Source of the DNA: Paenibacillus pedocola
Lineage (GTDB): Bacteria > Bacillota > Bacilli > Paenibacillales > Paenibacillaceae
DNA length: 64,000 nt
Assembly (NCBI RefSeq): GCF_031599675.1
Contig: NZ_CP134223.1
Span: forward strand, 806,001-870,000
Reading direction: 5' to 3'
Shown: positions 9,369 through 17,747 of the stretch, one piece after another
How positions within the stretch are numbered: the stretch's first letter is position 1
Layout of the letters: the number at the start of each line of letters is the position of its first letter
Notes under the pieces: model-generated
What the model saw: the letters and a program-made list of their open reading frames with translations, nothing else
Database searches by the model: none
Told to the model about the DNA's origin: nothing
Program-made: the position numbers and the translations under genes

Positions 9369-10156
9369 ATATCCGTGGCGGAATGGCTATGATTCGGGGG
9401 CAGCTCTTCAGCTTTCTGTCGGAAAAGGCCTTCTTCTGGACGCTTGCCGTTGGCTGGATGACAGGGCCAATCATCTATATGATGGTTTGGGCGACGGCAG
9501 CGTCATCGGGCACCATCGGAGGGTACGACAGAAATGCCTTTGTTTTGTACTACCTGTGCCTTATCCTCATCAATCAGATGACGTATCCGACGACACATTG
9601 GTCAACAGCTCAAGCCATACACAATGGTTCAATATCCTCTGCGTTGCTGCGCCCCTTGCCGCTAATTTATGGGGCAATCGGACAGGAGGCGGCAGTCAAA
9701 ATAGTGTGTGTTCCGTTTGTCGCCGCTGTTGTTGTGGTAGCGGGCTTATTATTCGGTGTACAGGTCAGCTTTACGTTCACACACCTGGCTGCGGGCCTGG
9801 CGGCGCTGGCACTTGCACTACTGATTCGATTTCTGCTCGCCTATATCCTATCGCTTCTTGCTTTTTGGACGCAGCAATCAGGTGCTCTGTTGAATGTCAA
9901 CGAGACCTTCATCTTTCTCTTTGGCGGACAGGTGGCTCCGCTTGCCCTGTTTCCGGATAAGCTTAGCCATCTCACCTACATATTGCCCTACCGTTACATG
10001 ATTTCCTTCCCGGTCGAAGCGTTAATGGGAACGCTGTCAAGCCGGGAGTTGACTCAGGGCTTTATGATGCAGCTGATCTGGGCGGCTGTTCTAATGCTTG
10101 TGCATTACGTTATCAACCGCTACGGTCAAAAAAAATATTCGGCAGTGGGAGGCTGA
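9365..10156 (+). CDS. ABC-2 exporter permease 1
   Basis: Membrane subunit of the ABC-2 exporter (ABC2_membrane_6-like). The 263-residue protein has six predicted membrane segments, a short N-terminal amphipathic stretch and the family-like segment near 'FIFLFGGQVAPLALFP'. Its start overlaps the stop of the ATPase gene by four bases (translational coupling), with GGAGGGGA just upstream. A second permease of the same length follows after one base but is interrupted by a stop codon, so the exporter may lack one half of its channel. Confidence 0.85.
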   Translation: MNIRGGMAMIRGQLFSFLSEKAFFWTLAVGWMTGPIIYMMVWATAASSGTIGGYDRNAFVLYYLCLILINQMTYPTTHWSTAQAIHNGSISSALLRPLPLIYGAIGQEAAVKIVCVPFVAAVVVVAGLLFGVQVSFTFTHLAAGLAALALALLIRFLLAYILSLLAFWTQQSGALLNVNETFIFLFGGQVAPLALFPDKLSHLTYILPYRYMISFPVEALMGTLSSRELTQGFMMQLIWAAVLMLVHYVINRYGQKKYSAVGG

Positions 10157-10157
10157 C

Positions 10158-10949
10158 ATGAGATATTTCAAACTAATTGTCATCTTCATTCAAGCGGCAT
10201 TTCAGAATGAATCGGCGTACCGGATGAATTTCTTCATGAATTTTTTAAGCGCAGGTTTAAGTCTGGCGGGCGGTATTGGAGGTATCTATATTCTGTACGT
10301 CAACAATGAGGTCCTTAACGGCTGGACGATGACGGAAACGTTGGCCGTACTCGGCGTTTATATGCTGGTGCAAGCCGTGAAAAATATTGTGATTGGTCCT
10401 AGCATGAACAAGCTTGGGGGCTTGGACGGCGAAATTGAAAATGGAACGTTTGATTACACCTTACTGAAGTCCATATCCACACAATATTATGTCAGCGTAA
10501 GGGAATGGTAGATTTGGTCAGTCATGCATATTGCCGTTGCCGCTGGTGTTATTATTTTTGCGTTAAACGGCATGGACCAGGAAATCGGCGTATTGGCTAT
10601 TGCCTTGTTTATGCTTGCGCTGCTTGTTTCACTGGGCATCCTGTACTCCATCATGCTGATTTTGAGTTCCCTCGCTTTCTGGTACAGAGGCACTTACGTG
10701 CTGTGGATCATGGAGGACTTTCTGCAGGCAGGAAGGTACCCTTTAGGTATCTATCCGCGTTCGATTCGTTTGTTTCTGCTATGGGTACTGCCGGTCGGTT
10801 TTATTGTTGCCGTTCCGGCCGAAGCTCTTGTCCAAAACGCGCAGCCTTTCATGCTGATGGCAGGGTTTATTCTGATGATTGTTCTGTTCGTGTGTGCGAC
10901 GATTTTTTTCAACCGCAGCCTGCGGAAGTATTCTAGCGCGTCAAGCTGA
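10158..10949 (+). pseudogene. ABC-2 exporter permease 2 with in-frame amber stop
   Basis: Read as one frame, this would be a 263-residue ABC-2 permease, exactly as long as permease 1. The frame starts at ATG 10158 behind GGGAGGCTGAC and is broken by a TAG at 10509-10511 (context EW-stop-IWSVMH). It then continues in the same frame with four clear membrane segments to the TGA at 10947-10949. No base is lost or gained, so a single substitution (for example TGG or CGG to TAG) explains it. An in-frame ATG at 10524 lacks a good ribosome site, so the second half is unlikely to be made efficiently. A sequencing error or amber readthrough are alternatives. Confidence 0.8.
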
Positions 10950-10999
10950 TAGTCAGGAAGGATTTTCCATAACCTCTGTGGAAATAGGAAGGAACGGAT

Positions 11000-11032
11000 G
11001 CCGGGGTCTCCAATGGCTGGAGGCTGCCCGGC
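11000..11032 (+). terminator. Hairpin after the exporter operon
   Basis: Arms GCCGGG/CCCGGC with an inner CTCC/GGAG pair form a stable hairpin between the broken permease and the AraC-type regulator. The following bases are only moderately T-rich, so it is a weak terminator or an RNA-stabilising hairpin. Confidence 0.35.
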
Positions 11033-11062
11033 CGCTTCATCTCACCCTTTTGGAGGATCGTA

Positions 11063-12331
11063 ATGGACAAAGCCGTCAGGTTCACAAAATCCATAGCGTT
11101 CATAGAGGAACATTTACAAGGCGACATTGATCTGGAGCTGGCCGCACAGGCCGGATTCACATCCCTGATGCAGCTGTATCGGGATTGTTACACCTATACC
11201 GGTCATTCGGTTAAGGAATACATCCGCAAACGCCGGCTGTCGAGCGCACTCGGTCTGATTAAATGTTCGGAGCTCCCACTCGCCGAGATTGCATATGCTT
11301 GCGGTTACAGCTCCCAGCAGGCCTTATGCAAATACGTAAAATCAGCCACCGCAATGACTCCATTAGAATACCGTAAGAGTGAAACCTGCTACTTCTTCCC
11401 CAGATTCGGCAGCGAACCGGTAAGGCCGGTAACCGTTACTGCAGAAACGATCCCCACGACCATACACACCAACTTCTATGATCCCAAGCTATGCGGCATG
11501 GAACAGCGGGCACTACGTGCGCTGCACGAACTTTTACCCGGATACATAGGCAGAATTTTTGGCAGAAACGGACAGCAGCAGGACGGATTATTTTGTTATG
11601 AGCTCGCTGTAGAGTATGACCTTATCGTGCTGAGTGAGCTAAAACGCAGTATTTTTCAAGGAGCTGCTATCCATCCGGAAATCCGGCAGACCTTCGCCAA
11701 AACGAGCGTTATCAATGATGAGACGGAGATTGGGCTGGCCTGGAATTATCTGTATATGAATTGGCTGAGAACCAGCATGTTCATGCAGGCTGCCGAGAGT
11801 TATTTTGAAGAGTACATCTATAAAGGCGGTGAAGTGAAAAAGCTCATTTTGTATTTACCGGTGAAGAGGCGGACGGATTACAACAAGATCAGCAGGGAAT
11901 TCTGTGCAGGCTTACTGTTCCTGGTATCCTCCCAAAGCGGGGAGCAGGCAGAGGAAGCGGCTTCTGCAGCGGTAATGAATTACCTTTTGCTGGTTAAGCC
12001 TGAGGCTATAAGAACTGTGAGGGAGTTTTATGTAGCCCGGAGCGGTACGGACTGCACCTGCGGAGTAAGGATTGAACAGGCGCTGGAGCTTCCGCTGAAT
12101 AGCGGGCTGGAGATTCTGCGGGTTGCCGAAGGCAGCTATGCAGTACTTGAGAGCAGCGGCAGCAGTGACAGCGGGGTGCTCGAGGAGCTGTTGGACCGCT
12201 ATATCAGCGAGAACGGATGGAGCAGGGACAACGGGACTGCTTTTACAACGTATGAGACAGGCGGCAGGCATGAACCGGAGAAGATACAGATGAAAGTATG
12301 GATCCGGATGAAACATGTTAAAAACCGATAA
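11063..12331 (+). CDS. AraC-type regulator with N-terminal HTH
   Basis: A 422-residue transcription regulator. Residues about 8-105 carry the double helix-turn-helix of the AraC family, ending in the typical sequence 'SSQQALCKYVKSATAMTPLEYR'-like second HTH. About 310 residues follow that I do not recognise, in the place where the Rob/SoxS-like group has a GyrI-like effector domain. The start is supported by GGAGGATCGTA. The next gene, 53 bp downstream, encodes two GyrI-like effector-binding domains, which suggests that the two proteins work together in sensing a small molecule. The domain order (HTH first) matches the Rob group. Regulated genes are not known; the ABC-2 exporter upstream is a reasonable guess. 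Confidence 0.75.
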   Translation: MDKAVRFTKSIAFIEEHLQGDIDLELAAQAGFTSLMQLYRDCYTYTGHSVKEYIRKRRLSSALGLIKCSELPLAEIAYACGYSSQQALCKYVKSATAMTPLEYRKSETCYFFPRFGSEPVRPVTVTAETIPTTIHTNFYDPKLCGMEQRALRALHELLPGYIGRIFGRNGQQQDGLFCYELAVEYDLIVLSELKRSIFQGAAIHPEIRQTFAKTSVINDETEIGLAWNYLYMNWLRTSMFMQAAESYFEEYIYKGGEVKKLILYLPVKRRTDYNKISREFCAGLLFLVSSQSGEQAEEAASAAVMNYLLLVKPEAIRTVREFYVARSGTDCTCGVRIEQALELPLNSGLEILRVAEGSYAVLESSGSSDSGVLEELLDRYISENGWSRDNGTAFTTYETGGRHEPEKIQMKVWIRMKHVKNR

Positions 12332-12384
12332 TACCGGTGACATTATTTTCGGTAAAGTAGAGCTATGAAAGGAGCTGGAATGTA

Positions 12385-13548
12385 ATGAATCTAAGAAGGC
12401 AAGCAATGCCGGAGCAAGCATCTGAAGGTTACAGCCCCCAAGTAAAACCGGTAATCCTGAGAATGGTCGAGGAGATGAACCAGATGGAGCTTCCAAGTGA
12501 AGTATTCGTAGAACAGGTCACTGAATATTGCACAATTGTGGACAGACCAGAGATGAACATTGTTGGCATTGCCCTGCCGCTTACCTATGAAAGCCGGGGA
12601 TACGGCGGTTATTATGGTTTTGAGCATGCGAGCTGCACGCTGAATGACTACTTTTATACGAAAAAACTGATCTCAGAGGGCGATATAGCGTTACTCTCCG
12701 GCATTATCAGCCAGCACATCAAAGGCAGAGATATTGTCACGGTCAGAACAGAGGTGAAAGGCGACGGGAATTACAAAGTGGTTGTTGGATATGAGGTGAG
12801 CAGCTTTGAGGGGCTGCCGGAATGTCTGCCGGAATATACGGAGACGCTTACAGTACCCGCCTGCCGTTATGCCAAAGTTCTGATCAACGAAACTCAGCAG
12901 GACGGACGGATCGGCTATGGCGAACGCATGCATGCGGATGAATACTTCGTCGGCGAATTCCGCCATGACACCAGCTATGTCTATAACCCCGCCGGGCTTG
13001 GATTCAATACATATGATGACTCGGGGGATATCCTCACCAAATATGAGCCTGTCCTAATTCCGGAGAATACCGCAGAACGTTTTGCCTCTATTCGCTGTAA
13101 GGTGGTTGCTTTGCCGGAGATGAAAATCGCCTGTAGCGTAACACCGCCCGATTCTGAGGATTTTGTGATTTCGAAATATTTTAAGGTTCAAGATCAGGTG
13201 TTTGCCACAGAGGCGGCTAAATACTATCTCCATGATTATTACGGGTTTCCGACGAACAGCGATCAGGAAGGGAAGATCAACTCCTGTTTTGGCACAAGAG
13301 TCAGTACCTTTGATTCGCTTCCGGATTGTGTGGAGAAGATCACTTTGCCAGGCGGCATCTATCTGCACATTACCCAGCTCGAAGTAAATGGCGATAACCC
13401 GGGCATTCCATATGATGTAGCGTTTAATCATCTGGATGAGCTGTTCCTGTCTACGCATCCCGAATACCAGCGTGACTGGAGCAGGCACGTGATCGCCCGG
13501 TTCCGGCAGGCCAATTGTGCTTCTGTATTTGTACCGCTTTCTAAGTAG
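12385..13548 (+). CDS. Double GyrI-like effector-binding protein
   Basis: A 387-residue soluble protein that appears to hold two GyrI-like (SOUL/SHS2-fold) small-molecule-binding domains in tandem. The first spans about residues 40-190 (VDRPEMNIVGIALPLTYES) and the second about 230-385 (VVALPEMKIACSVTPP...). Both begin with the same 'LPEM-(N/K)I' element and contain acidic-aromatic strands typical of ligand pockets. The start follows GAAAGGAGCTGG. There is no DNA-binding domain, so it would act as a ligand binder or hydrolase-like sink rather than a repressor. It probably forms a unit with the AraC-type gene upstream. Ligand unknown. Confidence 0.65.
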   Translation: MNLRRQAMPEQASEGYSPQVKPVILRMVEEMNQMELPSEVFVEQVTEYCTIVDRPEMNIVGIALPLTYESRGYGGYYGFEHASCTLNDYFYTKKLISEGDIALLSGIISQHIKGRDIVTVRTEVKGDGNYKVVVGYEVSSFEGLPECLPEYTETLTVPACRYAKVLINETQQDGRIGYGERMHADEYFVGEFRHDTSYVYNPAGLGFNTYDDSGDILTKYEPVLIPENTAERFASIRCKVVALPEMKIACSVTPPDSEDFVISKYFKVQDQVFATEAAKYYLHDYYGFPTNSDQEGKINSCFGTRVSTFDSLPDCVEKITLPGGIYLHITQLEVNGDNPGIPYDVAFNHLDELFLSTHPEYQRDWSRHVIARFRQANCASVFVPLSK

Positions 13549-13560
13549 CAGCAAATATGA

Positions 13561-13629
13561 CCTATAGCCCAGTTAGCGGAGCAATATAACAAGCGTCCTG
13601 CTGTTCTGGATGAACTGGCCAAAATCTAA
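13561..13629 (+). pseudogene. Possible C-terminal gene remnant
   Basis: Directly after the GyrI-like gene, and in the same reading frame beyond its stop and one further TGA, 22 codons encode a well-formed peptide ending in AQLAEQYNKRPAVLDELAKI and a TAA. It has no start codon and no ribosome site. It looks like the surviving tail of a decayed gene; chance coding character is possible at this length. Confidence 0.3.
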
Positions 13630-13632
13630 TAA

Positions 13633-13653
13633 AGAGGGCCAAGTGCGCCCTCT
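13633..13653 (-). terminator. Terminator of the VOC-family gene
   Basis: Perfect 7-bp arms AGAGGGC/GCCCTCT with a 7-base loop. On the minus strand the hairpin is followed by TTTATTAG, so it ends the leftward transcript of the gene at 13676-14098. Confidence 0.65.
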
Positions 13654-13675
13654 CCCCATTAATTCTCCGCGGCCC

Positions 13676-14098
13676 CTATCTCTCCGTTTGCTCCGTCATC
13701 AGCCCCCAGCGGAAGCCAAACTTATCCACGACTGAAGCCATACAGGAACTGTAGGTCGTGCTGCGCAAGGGATGAATGATGCTGCCTCCGTCCGTTAGAA
13801 CTTCGTAAGCCTGTTTTACCTGATCCGCAGTTTCAAAAGTCACCGTAAGGAATAGAGAGTTGCTCTTAGGTGCATCCGGCCCGATTTCATCCGCAAGCAT
13901 GAAACGCTGTCCGCCGATATAACCCTCCGAATGATATACATACGCTTGCTGTTCTGTTGTTAAGCTGACGTTCCAGTCGCTCGGGTCCGCATCGGTGTAA
14001 TGCAAGATGAAACTGGTTTTTAGGTCAAAAGCCTTCTGGTACAAGCTGATTGCTTCTTCGCATTGTCCGGAAAAGTGAAGTGTGGGGGTGACATTCAT
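13676..14098 (-). CDS. VOC-family protein, PhnB-like
   Basis: A 140-residue protein of the glyoxalase/bleomycin-resistance fold, PhnB subgroup (3-demethylubiquinone-9 methyltransferase-like). Visible marks are the N-terminal 'TPTLHFSGQCEEAISLYQKAF', the central 'GGQRFMLADE' and the C-terminal 'DKFGFRWGLM'. Proteins of this group bind a metal or small ligand between paired beta-alpha-beta-beta-beta units, but the substrate is not predictable. The start follows AAGGGAGCTGAAG. It is the last of three leftward genes that may share a transcript, and a terminator follows it. Confidence 0.8.
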   Translation of the reverse strand: MNVTPTLHFSGQCEEAISLYQKAFDLKTSFILHYTDADPSDWNVSLTTEQQAYVYHSEGYIGGQRFMLADEIGPDAPKSNSLFLTVTFETADQVKQAYEVLTDGGSIIHPLRSTTYSSCMASVVDKFGFRWGLMTEQTER

Positions 14099-14137
14099 TG
14101 TTCTTCAGCTCCCTTTGGTATTCTCCTGAATCAAATG

Positions 14138-15109
14138 TTAGTTAAGCAAGAAGGGCTCCCCGTTAAGATATTTCTGGCAATAGTGCCCGATAACATAGGG
14201 GATGGTGCGGGACAAATCTTCATGCTCCAGCGGATTTACAGAGAGGAAGGCAAAGTTTCTGAGAATAGCCCATATGAAATAGCTCTCGAGCAGGTTCACA
14301 TAGTCTGCCGGCAGCTGGTGGTGCTGCTTATAAGCAGAGATGAATGCTTTCCGGTTGTCGGGCAGGAGATGCAGGAAGGTCTCCGCAATATCAAACAGGT
14401 AAAACCCGTAACCGCAGGCGGAGAAATCAATCGGTCTGGGGTCTTGGTGATGAAACACATAATTACTCTCATGAAGATCGGAATGGATGATTCCCCAATG
14501 CTCTGGCGTTAATGGCTGCTGTCCTATAACTTCTGTAATTCTGCGGGCTGTGGATTCGAGCAAAGTGAATTGTTCATCGGTGAGCAAGCCGCTGGAGATT
14601 TGTTTATGTAATTGTGCTAGTGAGGACATTAAACTCTCCACATGATAGACCGGACGGACAAAACCTTCCGGAATCTCCCATTGCATTGAGTGTTGATGTA
14701 GCGCAGACATTAAGAGAGCCAGCTTAGACACCTCTTGGACTGTCGGTTCTCTATCCAGGACTTCGCCATCGACCCAGCGGTAGCAGGTGACGTTCAAAGA
14801 TTCTTCTGTTCCGTATGAGATAACGGTAATCAATTCATGATCCCCGTTTCTTACAGGTGCAGGGACGATTAGGTCTGTATCATTAGATAAAGCTTCCAGC
14901 CAGTGGAGCTCTGATTCGATGACGTCTTTGGTTCTGTTTGCGCTATCTGAGTAGTGAAGCTTAAGAAGATAACCCGAGTTCTCATGAGAAGAGTTAACCC
15001 GAAAGGTTACACTATCGCTTTTACCCAGGTAGACCAGCTCAGTGATCCCCAAATCGTATTTCTTCAACGCTTCTTGCGCAATGATTACATAGTCGCTCTC
15101 CGTGAACAC
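14138..15109 (-). CDS. Aminoglycoside phosphotransferase-fold kinase
   Basis: A 323-residue small-molecule kinase of the APH/choline kinase fold. The catalytic loop HSDLHESNY (about residue 208) and the metal-binding IDFSACGYG follow the Brenner pattern HxDxxxxN...xDF. An N-terminal lobe contains the likely nucleotide lysine (LLKLHYS). The GTG start is supported by GGAG eight bases upstream. It sits 27 bp after a ClbS-like gene and 39 bp before a VOC gene, all leftward. Relatives include homoserine and spectinomycin kinases; no drug-specific motif lets me call a resistance enzyme. Confidence 0.75.
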   Translation of the reverse strand: MFTESDYVIIAQEALKKYDLGITELVYLGKSDSVTFRVNSSHENSGYLLKLHYSDSANRTKDVIESELHWLEALSNDTDLIVPAPVRNGDHELITVISYGTEESLNVTCYRWVDGEVLDREPTVQEVSKLALLMSALHQHSMQWEIPEGFVRPVYHVESLMSSLAQLHKQISSGLLTDEQFTLLESTARRITEVIGQQPLTPEHWGIIHSDLHESNYVFHHQDPRPIDFSACGYGFYLFDIAETFLHLLPDNRKAFISAYKQHHQLPADYVNLLESYFIWAILRNFAFLSVNPLEHEDLSRTIPYVIGHYCQKYLNGEPFLLN

Positions 15110-15135
15110 TTAACCAGCTCCATTATCATCTGTTT

Positions 15136-15675
15136 TCAATATTCTACCATATTGTTCCTGGAAGATAGGTGCTTTTTCCACTTTCTAATTTTTGCCCGGA
15201 AGCTCTTAAACGGCGCTGCCGAATTGATGTGAATCCAGCGGACCATCGGCCAGTTGTCCTTGCTGCCGGTCCACCCGCGGATGCCTTGGGTAAATAATTC
15301 TTCTTCGGTTAATGTCCCGATCCAAGCCAGCCACTGCTGCTCCGCCTGCCGGAATAATTCCCGGAGTTCAGCTAGTGAATATGCGGCATACTCTGTGTAA
15401 AAAGATTGATACAGTCCGCCAAGCTGGTTCCATTGGTAGAGCGGAGACGGCATACATACACTATGCCCTTCAAGCTCCGCCTTGTCCCAACCCATCACCA
15501 AATGAAGCCAGCCCAGCTGATAGGCGATCATCTCGGCGGGTGTCCGATCCACTTCGGGTATCCGCAAATCTTTGTGATTGTCATTGATTTCTGCAAATTC
15601 GGCGTCCAGCAACAGGTAAAGGGTATGGATGGTTTCCGTTAAATTCTGTTTGGATGTGTATTCATAGCTTGCCAT
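15136..15675 (-). CDS. ClbS/DfsB-type four-helix protein
   Basis: A 179-residue protein of the ClbS/DfsB family (formerly DUF1706), a DinB-like four-helix bundle. Recognisable pieces are 'TPAEMIAYQLGWLHLVMGWD', 'YQWNQLGGLYQSFY' and 'WPMVRWIHINSAAPFKSFRAKIRKW'. ClbS itself protects colibactin producers by opening the toxin's cyclopropane; most relatives are uncharacterised. The ATG at 15675 is chosen over a GTG nine bases upstream because the AGGAGGG site is too close to the GTG. Confidence 0.8.
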   Translation of the reverse strand: MASYEYTSKQNLTETIHTLYLLLDAEFAEINDNHKDLRIPEVDRTPAEMIAYQLGWLHLVMGWDKAELEGHSVCMPSPLYQWNQLGGLYQSFYTEYAAYSLAELRELFRQAEQQWLAWIGTLTEEELFTQGIRGWTGSKDNWPMVRWIHINSAAPFKSFRAKIRKWKKHLSSRNNMVEY

Positions 15676-15846
15676 GACACGCACTCCCTCCTGATCTTGA
15701 TTTAGTTATAACATATGGCTGTGACAGCTGTATGTCCAGTTCACACTGGCATTCATTTGATCTTCAGGTTGGGTAGTTATAATACGTTTTATAAATCGGA
15801 GGATGGATAGATTAAGGGCTTTCGATTGTGCTGGAGGAGGTATTTC

Positions 15847-17400
15847 ATGGTACGGGGAATTCAAAAATCAATGTATGTCATACTTGCGTTATTCATAGGA
15901 CTGTTTATCGTGTCCTCCTTTTTTATCAGGGCGAAGTATAGCTATTTCGTGTATGGAGATACGCCGGTGCTGGAGAAGCAGGAGCTGGGTCTTTTTATTC
16001 TGGTGATTGCGGTAGTGCTGGCACTAAGCGTGGCGCTGTACAAAATAGGTCTGAAGCTTAATAAATTCCGCAGAAAAATCGTCATTCCAGTTGTACTGCT
16101 GTGCTCCTTTGCGATTCAGCTCGCGCTCATCTTCCTGTTCCCCCGCCTGCCGACGGATGATTCGCAGACAGTGCTGTCACTGGCACTTGATATGCTGTAC
16201 CGGGGGGATTATTCATCTTTTGACACGAGCGGTTATCTGCATATGTTTCCGTTTAATTTCTCGACCGTCCTGTACTTAAAAATGCTGCTCCTAGCATTCC
16301 CGGACAATTACCTGACCATCAAAATCTTCAATATCCTGTTTACACTCGTTACATCGCTAATGATCTACCTGCTGTATAAACAACTCAATTCCAAAGAACA
16401 GGACTATGGGATCTTAATTTTTGCCGCAACCTATATCCCTTCCTTGTTGATGAGCAATTTCATCTATAACGATGTGATTGCTACGGCCTTTCTGACGAGC
16501 GCTTTATATTTTGCCGTGAAATTTATCAAAAGAAGATCGCTCAAGGATATTATCTTCGCAGCAATGTTGCTGGCCATCGGGAACTACTTCCGGAGTATCG
16601 GCGTTATTTTTCTGATTACGATCCTCCTTAGCCTGTTGTTCAGCATACGTACGATCGGAGTGAAGAAGGGCTTAACCGCGTTGTTCCTCACGGCTATCGT
16701 ATTTAATGTTCCAAACTGGACTCAGAATGCAGTGCTGCAGGCGGCGAATGTCGTGGATGAACCGGTTAACGCGAACTCTGCGCCGGTCTATATGTGGCTG
16801 AATATGGGGATCAACCTGGAGACCTTCGGCTTCTGGGACAACCGGGAGAGCTATAGTATCTATCAGCAGGATGCAAACTATAATAAGGCTGTAAGTACGG
16901 AGCTGTTTAAAGAGGAGATCAGCAATAAGCTCTCCGGGGCGAGCCTAGGCGATTTGGTGAAAATGTATTATAAGAAGATCATCTGGACCTGGACGGAAGG
17001 AACCTATCAGGTTGAACGATACGGGCTTGGAAATGACGGATCATCCGGCAGCAGAGGAAGAATGGTTGGGGCGGTTATGGACAGCTACAGTTACACGAAT
17101 GCTGCTACAGATTTGTTCAAGGGTGACTCCAATTACAGAAGCGGACTTCTGTGGGTGCTGTATGTCCTGAACTTCCTGATGTACGGCTGTATCCTCGTCC
17201 GTCTGATTGGCGGAATCAGAGCCGGAAGGTTTGAGGAGAACCCTGTCATTCTAGTGGTTCTTGGATTTATTGGATTCTATCTCCTGTGGGAAATCAAATC
17301 CCGCTATATTTATCCGGTGTACCCGATGCTGATTGTGTTGTCCTACATGGGTTTCAAGGACGTATACGAATATATGATGAGACGATATTTCACGAGATAA
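15847..17400 (+). CDS. GT-C membrane glycosyltransferase-like protein
   Basis: A 517-residue integral membrane protein with about 11-12 hydrophobic segments. The first outside loop carries the acidic pair LPTDDSQTV (about residue 98), the place where GT-C enzymes (PMT/ArnT, family 39-like) keep their catalytic Asp. The fourth segment contains a conserved-looking 'IYNDVIATA', and the C-terminus has 'WEIKSRYIYPVYPML', typical of these transferases. It would move a sugar from a polyprenyl-phosphate carrier to a surface acceptor. The ATG at 15847 is chosen because GGAGGAGG lies before it. A tiny Gly-rich lipoprotein follows after 32 bp and may be co-transcribed. Confidence 0.75.
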   Translation: MVRGIQKSMYVILALFIGLFIVSSFFIRAKYSYFVYGDTPVLEKQELGLFILVIAVVLALSVALYKIGLKLNKFRRKIVIPVVLLCSFAIQLALIFLFPRLPTDDSQTVLSLALDMLYRGDYSSFDTSGYLHMFPFNFSTVLYLKMLLLAFPDNYLTIKIFNILFTLVTSLMIYLLYKQLNSKEQDYGILIFAATYIPSLLMSNFIYNDVIATAFLTSALYFAVKFIKRRSLKDIIFAAMLLAIGNYFRSIGVIFLITILLSLLFSIRTIGVKKGLTALFLTAIVFNVPNWTQNAVLQAANVVDEPVNANSAPVYMWLNMGINLETFGFWDNRESYSIYQQDANYNKAVSTELFKEEISNKLSGASLGDLVKMYYKKIIWTWTEGTYQVERYGLGNDGSSGSRGRMVGAVMDSYSYTNAATDLFKGDSNYRSGLLWVLYVLNFLMYGCILVRLIGGIRAGRFEENPVILVVLGFIGFYLLWEIKSRYIYPVYPMLIVLSYMGFKDVYEYMMRRYFTR

Positions 17401-17432
17401 ATGATTTATACCCGGAAAGGGGGGAATAGGCG

Positions 17433-17663
17433 ATGGGGACCAAACGATATCTTGCTTTGATCATAGCCGTGCTAAGCTGTTCCATGGTGCTCGTCTCCTG
17501 CGATGCCATCACCGCCCAGAAGATATCAAGTACCGATTCCGGTTCAAGGGGGAACGGGGGCCAGGGCTTCAAGGGCGGCCGGGGCATGGATGGCGGCGGC
17601 TTTCCCGGCATGAACGGCGGCGGGAGAAGAAGCAGCGGCCAGGGAACGGACGGCGGACAATAA
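17433..17663 (+). CDS. Small glycine-rich lipoprotein
   Basis: A 76-residue lipoprotein. The signal peptide ends in LVSC (lipidated Cys23). About 25 Ser/Thr/Lys-containing residues follow, then a Gly/Arg/Met-rich tail (patterns such as GGRGMDGGGFPGMNGGG). The strong ribosome site GGAAAGGGGGG and the 32-bp spacing support a real gene in an operon with the GT-C protein. I do not recognise a family. A flexible surface tether or a substrate of the neighbouring transferase are possible roles, but this is speculation. Confidence 0.65.
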   Translation: MGTKRYLALIIAVLSCSMVLVSCDAITAQKISSTDSGSRGNGGQGFKGGRGMDGGGFPGMNGGGRRSSGQGTDGGQ

Positions 17664-17747
17664 AGTCTAGGAAAGGTAAACATATTTTCTTCCCCCTGAA
17701 AGAAGGTATATAATACAGTAACGGATAGTGTTCTAGGGGGAAGAATC

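Noticed and set aside
9334..9960. Frame of 208 codons overlapping ABC-2 permease 1
   Set aside because: The other frame gives a proper six-segment permease coupled to the ATPase; this frame gives Cys/Arg-rich sequence with no family likeness.
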